Source of the DNA: Lumbricus rubellus
Taxonomy: Eukaryota > Annelida > Clitellata > Crassiclitellata > Lumbricidae
Reading direction: 5' to 3'
Length of the DNA stretch: 64,000 nt
NCBI GenBank assembly: GCA_945859605.1
Contig: OX243816.1
Span: 31,892,771-31,956,770 of the forward strand
The notes under the pieces were generated by a model. The model did not search any database. It saw only the letters and a program-made list of their open reading frames with translations, and was not told the DNA's origin. Position 1 is the first letter of the stretch; each line of letters starts with the position of its first letter. Made by a program: the position numbers and the translations under genes. Of the stretch, positions 45,153-55,116 are shown in pieces.

Positions 45153-45605
45153 CAGCGTTGCCACTCTAAAATATGGAAAAAACCCAAGTTGGAGGGTCGG
45201 AAAAACCCAAGAAAACCCAAGTTGACCAAATCTTTGACAATATCGACAATTTCCCGATCCAAAAAATCTGACGACCCTTTTTTTAGTCATCCGGACCAAA
45301 ATAAATATTTCAATTTCCAGTTCAAAAATTTGTATGACCTTGTTTTTTATAGTCATCCGGCCCAAATCTTTCCAAAATGTCCACAATTTCCAGATTTCCT
45401 TAGTTGAAACAGAAAACCCGAGCAAAGAACCAAAGTTCTTTCCCCAAAAACCCCATTTTCCCAAGTTTGAATCGAAAAAACCCAAGATTTATTGTCGAAA
45501 AAACCCAAGCAAAAAACCCAAGTTCTTCCTAAAAAAACCCCATTTCCCAAGTTCGGATCAAAAAACCCAAGATCTTGTGAAAAAACCCAAGGAGTGGCAA
45601 CGCTG
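45153..45605. mobile_element. hAT MITE made of AAAACCCAAG repeats
   Basis: Perfect inverted ends CAGCGTTGCCACTC / GAGTGGCAACGCTG with a perfect 8-bp duplication GAATTATT (45145-45152 and 45606-45613). The interior is dominated by AAAAACCCAAG units and two blocks resembling GACGACCCTTTTTTTAGTCA. It lies just upstream of TAF1A. Related in design to 26484-27258. Confidence 0.93.
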
Positions 45606-46123
45606 GAATTATTGCTAATGCTACCACTCCATAGATATTTTATCATCAAGGATTGTATTATCATGTAGCGCTTTAATTTTTAAAAGTATTGATCGTCCTT
45701 CGAAAAATGTGACGTGGTCTATGAGAAGGTACCCAGTCTCCCTTCACAGTTATCGAGTAAAATCACTTTTAAGCATTGCATGTGTCAGAGTTGACTAAAA
45801 ACGAAAATTCAGTAATCCGTACTATTATTCTTCTTCTACATAATTAATTAAGAAAAAACTATTTTTTCCAGTTACACCTCGGCGAAACGACAGTTTTAAT
45901 AATTTTAGTGAATAGGTACCCAATCTTAAGAAAAAGTTCAGCGCTATAAAAACCAAGTTTATCTATTATTGTCAAGGAAGAACTACTTCCTTTTGTGCAA
46001 TAGACTACGTGTTGCGTTTAATTTCGTTTCCGAAGTTCATTTTCATGCTGTTAAAAGGCAAAGAAGTTGTTTTAAGGTTGAATTTGGCCGAAAACCGAAT
46101 TGTTCATGTGCTTCAGTGGAGTT

Positions 46124-46346
46124 GGTATACATGTACAATCAGGGGGCGAACATTACCTACTATTTTTGCAGTGCCGTCAGCGTTGTCATTGCACGTCTTT
46201 TTCGTGAGGGTCGGTTAGGGCTCAGGTTAGGCATCGTGAGGGTCGGTTAGGGTTAGTGTTAGGGTTAGTTTAGCCATTAGAAACTCTGGTGGATTGATGG
46301 CAAAAGACACCGTGTATTTTTCGCCCCCTGATTGTACATGTATACC
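46124..46346. mobile_element. Small TIR element with telomere-like TTAGGG repeats, nested
   Basis: Inverted ends of 27 bp start GGTATACATGTACAATCAGG and continue GGGCGAA, with a perfect 8-bp duplication GTGGAGTT (46116-46123 and 46347-46354). The interior includes GGGTCGGTTAGGG and TTAGGGTTAGTGTTAGGG. Nested inside 45708-47316. Confidence 0.88.
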
Positions 46347-46554
46347 GTGGAGTTATTAGTAATCTACAGTGGTCTAGTACAGTAAGGAGACTGTTATTAT
46401 TCCTTTTTCGATTAATTTTTGCATTTTCTTCGCAAAACTATGGCGGATAATAATACAAACAGCAGTGATAAACTGTTATGTGGGTTGGGTACCTTTTCAG
46501 TTAATATCCAATAACGTGATTACCTATACTAATAACAATATAATAAGTAGTAAC

Positions 46555-46925
46555 ATTATAAAGACAATAATAATATACTAATAATATAATAATAATAATA
46601 ATAAAATAATATAATATAATAATAATATAAAAATAATAATATAATATAATAATAATATAATAATATAATATAATAATAATAATAATAATATAATAATAAT
46701 AATAATAAATATAATAATATAATATAATATATAATATATAAAATAATATAATATATATATATATATAATATATATATATAATAATGTATGATAATAATAA
46801 TAATAGCAATATAATAATAATATCTATAATAATAATAATAATATAATAATAATATAATATAATAATTATAATAATGAAATATAATAATATACTAATAATA
46901 TACTAATAATAATATAATAATTATT
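46555..46925 (+). repeat. (TAA/TA)n AT-rich array
   Basis: Irregular ATAATAATA and ATATAT repeats. The frame of poly Tyr/Ile on the minus strand is an artefact. Confidence 0.93.
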
Positions 46926-47316
46926 AACATTATTCAATGAACACAGACTGGGTACCTTTTCAATCCTAAGAAAAAAATTAAAATAGGTGACTGTAGTGTG
47001 CAAAAAAATTTTTCCCCCTTGTTACTCTGTTAGTATTATTGTTAGCAATGTTTGAAAACGCTTCATGAAACTAACATGTGTGTTTTGTTTATAGAATTGC
47101 ATTTCCAATTCTATGCATCATCTTCAGCTGGCTTTTTCTCAGAAATTAACAAATTTTGACCGAACGAGTTACTGTCAGTCAAAATGCAAAATCTCAGAAA
47201 CTACTTATGCTATCAGGTTCATTTTGGTGTCATTTTTTTCCTTATCTATCTGTGTATTCAAATCCGTCAATAACTCCATTTGGGAGACTGGGTACCTTCT
47301 CATAGACCACGTCACA

Positions 47317-48935
47317 AATTCTCTGTGAAGTCGTCATGGGATTCATGGAAATTATGCTAGAATTACAAATGAAGCACATCAGTAGCCTGCTACACGTCCG
47401 AATTGTGTCATGCTCAGTGAAATAAGTAACCTTAGTTTTGTTTTTTGAACTCTCGGACTGTGTGTCTCAGTCCTGGAACCCAATGTCTCCATCTTGAAGT
47501 TTTCTGGCTTGCATACAAGACTGCCGATCACAGGCAAGTTGAAAAATTGCGAACACCCATTTCACACCTTCAAAGTTATTAGCGTGAAACACTTGTGCAC
47601 TAGAGCTTAGAGTTGTGTAAATATATAGCTGCCAGATTAAATCAATACTGCTCGCTTGCATTGAATTCGTTATCTGAAGCCCTTCATAAGAGCTGCCCAT
47701 TTGAATGTAATTCTCAAGTAGGCCTATGAATCGTGCTACAGTGCTAGAAAACTGAGAGTAGACTCCTAACTGGATCTTTATAACTCCTTAGCCTTCATCA
47801 CAAGACCGCTCTCACTGATTTAAAAAAGATTGTCATGCAAATCACTGGTAGATCAATAAAAATTAAATAACATAAGATGTACACGTATGATAGATAACTT
47901 GGACACGTTTCTTCACTTTATAATCATAAAACATCCAAGACCTAGACAGCAGAATGTTTCCTGCCTTAGAGTCACTAGCTGTCTTGGCCGGAGTTCTCTG
48001 AATTCTTGACCATGGCAAATTTTGGCAATGCCATCTACCAACAAATTGTACCCCACAGACTTCATTTGAACAATCGAGTGCCAATGAATAAAATGTTCTG
48101 TTCAATGCAGCTAAAATTTAAAATTTATACGCAGCACGCAGAAATTTCGATTTTAATTACATTATGTGTTGTGTGACACAGCTCTATTATTATTCTATTC
48201 ATTAACACATTGACCACCTACACGCCATGTTAAATGACTGGCAGTACTACGAGTTAACTCGTAGTAGGCGGTCAACGTGTTAAGTGGCATCAGTCAAAAG
48301 ATTTTCAACAACGAATTTCATATGATCAAAGCCTTATTTCTTGCTGTAAATAAACAACGAAATCACAGCAACCACACAATGAACACAATGGACGTAGAAA
48401 GCATAGAAAAATGTAAAACATCACTTCTATAAGTCTGATCAAAATTCCTGGGTTATGACTAAAGTCTATTCTTTCCACACAGATAAGAAAAAATCCTCAT
48501 TCACCAATTATGCAAACAGATGCAAGACACTGCATGTAATTAAATTGAGCACCATTTTGATTTTAAACACCATGGGAAGCGTACTATTTGTAAACTCCAC
48601 ACAAATCTCATCCTCATCTGCTACATAGACAACTCATATTCCTTTTTCAACCTGGGTTCAAGTCCGTATCTAGATACAAATTGATAGCCTAACTCATAGC
48701 AATGCAAGTGTAACACAATGCATTTCACACGGACCATTTACACCAGTAGTGACTAGCAGTCTAAAAATTCAGTGCAAACAAACAAACATCTTAAAAACAT
48801 TCCGGTGCCCATCTTCTCCGACACGAGAATTACACCATACAAATTCATTCAAGACTCCTAACTATTTAATTAATTTTTTATATAATTAATTAGTTAATTA
48901 AAATTAGTTAATTAATTAGTTAATTAAAATTAAAA
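47317..48935. other. JMJD4-TAF1A intergenic region
   Basis: No supported gene. Holds a small piggyBac-type MITE (48206-48279) and a TTAATTAA-rich tract at 48865-48945 that overlaps the end of JMJD4. The part nearest JMJD4 probably includes its 3' UTR. Confidence 0.5.
48206..48279. mobile_element. 74-bp hairpin MITE with TTAA target (piggyBac-like)
   Basis: Flanked by TTAA at 48202-48205 and 48280-48283. Ends CACATTGACCACCTAC and, reversed, CACGTTGACCGCCTAC. The right arm contains the perfect 20-bp palindrome ACTACGAGTTAACTCGTAGT. TTAA target and terminal repeats fit a piggyBac-type MITE. Confidence 0.7.
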
Positions 48936-51900
48936 TTAATTAATTTTAGCAATGCCGCTTTTAATTCTGGAGATTAGCTCACTCGGTGAACAGTCAATTC
49001 GACCTGCATCAATACTTAAACAGCACTCGGAAGTTAATTCATTTTCCAGCAGAAACTGTATCTTCAATAGATCGTAGAGCACATGGCCTGCGTCAGAGTA
49101 TTTTCCACCATCAACTTCGCCATGTTCAACAGGTGATGGTAAAATGTTACGAGTTACTAAATGACTGCCTTCACTGTTGAGATCACATAACTGCTTCAGT
49201 CGCTTTGAAGCCACCGTAAGCAGAAGGTTGTAAAAGTCTGTGTAGTCCATACCACTGTCGGCACGAAGAATCAGCTATCGCAAACAAACAATTTACATTC
49301 TTCAAAGCAATTATTCTTTATTATTACTACTGTATTGCGAAGACGGTGATAAGATGGGTTCCGGAGGGGGGAAAGCGAAGAAGAGGAAGACCAAGAAACA
49401 CCTGGAGACGTACATTTAAGGAAGATCTGGAGATGGGACTGGGTTGGGACGAGGCGGAAGAGGTAGCTGGTGACCATATGGAGTGGCAAAGACTTGTTGA
49501 CCAATGCTCCGATCGGAACAGGAGGAACTAAGTCTAAGTCTAAGACTACTGTATTATTATTAACATCAATTGCACTAACACCAAGGGCAGCAATGTACTA
49601 GACAGATTATATTTATATAAGTGGTGTGCTCGAGCTTGCTAAATAATAAACCAAAGCAAAACAAACAGCCTAGGATATTATTGAATAGTGCAATTATTGT
49701 CAATTCTATGTAAAAGTCATTCAAGATGGTAAAAAAATATGGTGAAAGCAGGTTTCTTATAGTGGACCTCAAATGTGCAATGCTGTGCATGTAGCATACA
49801 AGCATAAAACCAAATAGAGTAAATTGATCTAGTGACATGGATAACTTATTAAATTCAATGATCTTATAAGACACCTGGCAGTGCTTGTTCCAGTTTTCCA
49901 TCTGCCGATGCTCTGCGATTTCTACTTCAACGTCATGCAATCTCTGCTTTATGTAGCTCCAGCATATATCAATGTTGCAACCATTGATCCAATTGTGATT
50001 TATTGATATAGTATCCTCCTAAAAGGCAAAGATCTGCAACACATTAATGTGAATAACAAAATTATCATTAAAAAAGAAGACACTCTACATAAAAAAAATC
50101 GTCACTAGAAAAAAAATATTATAAAGTTGTGAACTGGTTTTTGGAAAAAGCTGTGAATCACATGCAAAAAATTTGCTATAATTCAACATGGAAAAAAGTA
50201 TCAAATAAATAACAATTCAATAAAAAAAATTATAATAACCCATATATTGCATAGAAATCATAATAAAAGCATAAATTTTACAATAGATGAGCCTAAGCAA
50301 AAAGCAACTTCCATTTAAAAATTAATGAAAAACTATAAATTGCATTATAACTATTAAAAACATAAAATATAAATTACACAGAATTCAACTAAATCATGTG
50401 ACAGTACATTTCCATTAAATAATTCACCAACTCCCAGAAAAACGAAAATAACTTTTAATAAAAAAATATAATTTTATTTACCAAGTTGTAGACCTGGTGA
50501 TGCCATCCACTGGGAACAAATAGAATTTCTCCACTCTCCTGAATCACTTCAAAGCACTTTTCCATAGAATTCGGATTTCGATCCACATCACATTCAACTT
50601 TCCGGAGGTCAAACGGCAAACGTCCAAATTTATCTTGAAGTTGTTGCTCATAACCTACAAATGAAACAAGAACATAAAGTATGAAACACCTGAAAACACA
50701 TGCACATATATTTTGTGATCATGCTCATTATTTTCAGTAAATTCATCTGGCATCACTGTTGCCCCATCAATTTAATTGGCCTCCAAGTATGGGCTATGCG
50801 AAAATGAGGCTCAAATCTCTCAAATACAGCCACAACTTTCAATGAAGATAACCAATCAAATTAGTCACAAATTAAAATTTAGTTAGTTCTATCACAATTA
50901 TCAAGCCATATACTAAAAAATTCATCAATTATTGTTCAAGTGATAATTTATTGTTTGCTTGGACACAAAGCACTTTTTGAAGACTATCTGCTCAACTTTG
51001 GCAAGTGTCAAATGAAAAGTGAGTATTACTGAGTATTGCTGAGTAATGGCCTTCACCACTACATAGACACCCACATTTATCTAATCCAGGTAGCCTATTG
51101 GAGCAGCCAATAGAGACTTTTTGACCATGGGCTAATGCCACTGCACTCAGCACCACAGTTAGTACATATAATATACATATGTTTTGTTTTACTGGTCACC
51201 TGGAGCAAAGAGAATCCACCGTTTCCGACCGCAAACGTTGGCTGACCAACTGTACGATCGAAAGACATCTGCGTGAAAAGGAGTCCTGGAAGAATTCAAA
51301 ATCAGCTACAGCTCTACAGTAACTATCATACTATTACTTTACATTGAAATGTCACACCACCTATGTCTAAAATGACACTGTATCGAAATCAAGCATATAT
51401 ACAGAGGCTCAAAAACCAATGAAGATAATGATGAATACACACATATTCTAAATAAAAATATCTAAATGGTTCTGTAAAGATTGACTGAATAACTGATGAA
51501 TTCACGTTGATCAATATTAGCATGGACATAATACATAGCAATGTCTATACATTGATGACAACAATTTTTTACTTCAACTAAACTAAATATAACTGCACTG
51601 AATGACACCTGTGATAGCATTTGACTCACTTAGGTTAACATTCATCACGTAGATTCAAACCATACCTGTAATTAATGTATATAATTACACTACATTCAGC
51701 GAACGAACTCAGTTAACGTAATGTGATATTTATTATCATTGAAAACATAATAGAACAGAAATGTCCACGTGTGTGTTGTGTTACGTTGCTTGAGACATGC
51801 ACGGTGGGCCAGCCACACACATTGGAGGACAAATTAAGGGATGGACAGATGTAGGGATGAAAGGATACACGGATGGAGGAACAGAAGGATGGAGGGTTGG

Positions 51901-54042
51901 ATGGAGAGATGGATGAAGAGAGAGATGGACAGAGGGAATCAGAGGAGGGGTTGAGAACTAACATCAATCATATATCAATTGACAACACATCTCTTGACAA
52001 TTCCAAAATTCTTCTTTAACTGTCTCTTACAGGCAAAAACAACCAGCAAATTAGTTAATTAATTAATTAGCAATTAAATAATTCACTAATTAATATTAAG
52101 ATGAAAGCACAAAATCAACCAGATGGTGACCAGGCTGTTATAAGTCAGATGATAATCACCCATGTATTACTAACTCTAATTGCATTTTACCGCTAAACGC
52201 TACGTTTTACATGGCTAGACAAGTGTAAGTACCAGGAATCTTTTGGGCCAATGTAGACAAAGCGATAGTCATCTTCTTCGTCTCCAATTTCAGTCCGATT
52301 TTTCCAGAATTCATTGAGCCAATCAGAAAGGAAATAAGGAGGCGTTGTGTAGGCATCGTAATCTGGAAAATCCCTGCACAGACAAAGCAGAAATAGATAT
52401 AACTTCTCAAATAAAACCGTAATATGATTATCATTGGCTGAATTATGTGAATCTTTTGTCAAAATGCTGCACAAACCACTGGGAATCTTTTATTGATTAA
52501 CATTAATGTGATTACAATTTAGCAGCCAGTTTAGTGAACAAAATAAAATTTATTTCTATCAAGGTTTTTTTTGTGAGGATTCATATGTAAAAACATACCA
52601 TATGTAAAATGTGGCTGTACTATCTCAATGTACAAAAAAGCAAAAACTTCAAAATGAATAACTTTCCTAAATATGGTCAAGGATCAAGACATCTGCAAAG
52701 ACTTGCTATCCCATTATTTAAACAAAATTCTGCATCCATAACAACAATTAGAACTAATAATGATAATACAGAATAACAATTGCGAATTTTTCTCGATGTA
52801 GCAAACGATGATATGAAACAAAGGCCTTTTACCTGGTAAAATGCCAGTCTTTTAAGTATAAGACCTTGGACTCTTCACCGCGGCATCGGCTGTCTGTTCT
52901 GACCTTGATGTAGGCAACAAAATCTTTAACCGTCATGCTTGTCTTTGCCTGTGAGTAAGACTGCTGCTCATTGCAGTTGGAAACTGGAGCCACCGCATCA
53001 CCTAAAAATAGAACCAAAAGTATAGAACTCAAGTTTAATTCAATCTCATCCTAAATTGTTAGACAAGTTCTTTTCAAACTGCTATTGCCATGACAGCCAT
53101 CTATACATTATAGTGCATTTAATTTGAATTGCGTTCTTCTGCTTGTTAATGGGTTAGAATGCTTGTTTGTGGGGTGTGGTGTTGTAGTGGTGGCGTCATT
53201 GCCTTGGAGCTGGAAGGTTCGAGGTTCGAATCCACCTCGCCGTGTAAGGACCCTAGGCAAGTCCTTCACTCACAATTGCTCAGCGCTTCGGCGTGAAACT
53301 TCGATGCAGTGTCCACTCTGCATTTGGGAGCGCCTCTGGGTAGAGAGAGCTTGAAGGGGCGCTATAGCAAGTGCAAATACAAACAAACTATAATGCAGAG
53401 AGTATGGATTCAAGCATCCATTCAGGTAGTCAACTGCTGTGTATGAACCTTGAGCAAGTCCATCATGAACAGTAGCTCTCCATCATCGAAGCTCTGCCAT
53501 ATGGTTGTGTGAACTTCTGAACATAATATCAAAATAAGTTGCGTTGTATATACCGGAAATACACAAGTAGATGATACATGAGAATATGGCAGGTATTACT
53601 GGCTTTGATGTAATGATGTAACCCATATAAATAATGCTGTCATGGCAATTTAGCACACAGTAAATTTTGCATAGATTCAAAATTGACACTCCTTACCGAA
53701 CAGCCTTTCAAGCAAATCCCATGATATCTTGCCATCATGACACCAGTCTGCTCGGCTGACCCATCCGTCAGTTGCCCAATCTGTGAGAATACACGGTACA
53801 TTCCGGACGAGATATTTCTGAAAGAACTCTTCATATAGAATTGGCTTGCTTATGCGATCAATTTTATCTAGGCTACGAATGGCCTCTTCTCGTACAACCT
53901 TCATTGATTGGCTATTATTACGAAATTCGTTCACAGCTTCTAATGACAACGCCATTACGGAAATATGAGGCTTGCAATGACTTTTCAGAATCCTGGTAAT
54001 TATTCTTTCGGCGACAAGTAGACAGCGTCGCAAATTATTCAT
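48936..54042 (-). CDS. JMJD4: 2-oxoglutarate- and iron-dependent oxygenase JMJD4
   Basis: Seven exons join in frame to 465 codons (human about 463): 53697-54042, 52833-53001, 52233-52373, 51200-51285, 50482-50654, 49875-50018 and 48936-49274 with the stop. In vertebrates JMJD4 hydroxylates a lysine of release factor eRF1 and promotes translation termination. Blocks in order are VPCILTDWATDGW, MTVKDFVAYIK, VLYLKDWHFTRDFPDYDAY, FLSDWLNEFW, DYRFVYIGPKDSWTPFHADV, SWSANVCGRKRWILFAPG, EILFVPSGWHHQVYNLEDTI, INHNWINGCNI and YTDFYNLLLTVASKRL. The iron ligands are the HxD at His223/Asp225 and a distal His at about 300. An alternative start is the MALSLEAVNEF methionine, about 30 codons in. Introns carry a SINE, a GGAT-type repeat and a LINE end. 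Confidence 0.96.
49337..49544 (+). mobile_element. 3' end of a LINE in JMJD4 intron 6
   Basis: Target duplication ACTACTGTATT at 49326-49336 and 49545-49555. A plus-strand frame encodes MIRWVPEGGKRRRGRPRNTW, then RRTFKEDLEMGLGWDEAEEV, the C-terminal end common to many animal non-LTR elements. It ends in TAAGTC repeats. Severely 5'-truncated. Confidence 0.88.
51815..51955 (+). repeat. GGAT/GATGGA-type simple repeat in JMJD4 intron 3
   Basis: Irregular purine-rich repeats of ATGGAGAGATGGA type. No coding support. Confidence 0.8.
53169..53392 (+). mobile_element. tRNA-derived SINE (family 1) in JMJD4 intron 1
   Basis: Head GTGGGGTGTGGTGTTGTAGT with B box GGTTCGAATCC, body CTTCACTCACAATTGCTCAG and TGCAGTGTCC, tail GGGAGCGCCTCTGGGTAGAG and GGGGCGCTATAGCAAGTGC, then an AAATACAAAC tail. 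Same orientation as the plus strand, antisense to JMJD4. Confidence 0.92.
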
Positions 54043-55108
54043 CTGACAACCGTCTTTCTTTAACGTATGTTGAAATCACACACCAAGGAGTGAAACCAAT
54101 TCAGTTCGTTTCACATTGACGACAACGCATCGTAGCTAACATGATTGTATACAATGATTATACCATCGACGTATATCAATAGGTCTATACGTCGATGGAT
54201 TATACTATCGTTTCTGCTCGCTCTCGTCAAGCAGCTTGGTCTGGAGCATGGACCTGCTGCAAGGTCCACAGCATCGACCCATATCGGTGGTCCACAGCAA
54301 GTCGATACACACGTGGTCTTTGTATACAATAGTTAGTTAAACGCAATAAATCAACAAAAGTTGTGTTTTCTGCTGAAGTTAGGGGAATATGCAAGAAAAT
54401 ATAAAAGCTAACTACGAGGGCGATAATATGCGTGGTTGACGATTATCAACAGAACCGTATAAATAAATACTTGTATAGCGCATGACTGTTCAGTAATCTA
54501 TTACTACTGGATCTGACAGTATAAAATGACATAATTATATAGGCCCTATAAACTACTAATGAAAAAGAGATGTCTGTACTGTTCATAAAGCGTACAGCAC
54601 GATAGCCTTACAGGCTTACACCAATTACATGGGTTTCAGATGGAATCCACTGTAATCACGCTGGCTCCATATGAATCATGCTATGCCTGGCATAGGACCT
54701 AAAATAACGATAATTTTCGTTTACTCGACAATCCGATTGATAGACCGTAAAGATTATAGTGTACAATGTTGCAGCTTAAAAATTTACAAGAACTCAGATC
54801 ACAGAAATAATTAATCTGAACTAGCCTAATAGGACAAGCAGCCTGCAATAATTGGCGCTAGTAGCAGCCAACAAAGCATGTCGACCCAAAGAGGGCTCGA
54901 ACTCGCTACCTCTCGCACTCTACGCCAGTCTGTTATCCATTACTTTACAGCAGAGTACACATGCATTTATCAGAAATCAAGTCACTCAAGTTCATAATAA
55001 TAATAGGACCTGCTATAGGGTTGCCTGCACTGACCAATGGTAGGCAGAAAATTCCTCGAAGTGAGCGTGCGCACTGAGTCGCAAGAAAATCTCGCGATTT
55101 ATGTAATG
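54043..55108. other. JMJD4 upstream region
   Basis: Should contain the JMJD4 promoter, but no core motif is convincing. A hairpin with arms CCATCGACGTATA / TATACGTCGATGG lies at 54163-54198, and GGTCCACAGC is repeated at 54262 and 54289. No other gene. Confidence 0.45.
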
Positions 55109-55116
55109 TCACAAAG

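Larger units (their letters stand above)
45708..47316. mobile_element. 1.6-kb TIR element with a second element nested inside
   Basis: Perfect 35-bp inverted ends starting TGTGACGTGGTCTATGAGAA and including GGTACCCAGTCTCCC. Shorter GGTACCCA/TGGGTACC motifs recur inside at 45916, 46487 and 46951. The target duplication is unclear (at most a few A/T bases), so the superfamily is open. Contains an AT-rich TAA array and the element at 46124-46346. Confidence 0.8.

Noticed and set aside
46501..46809. Tyr/Ile-rich membrane protein
   Set aside because: Translation of the TAA/TA array.
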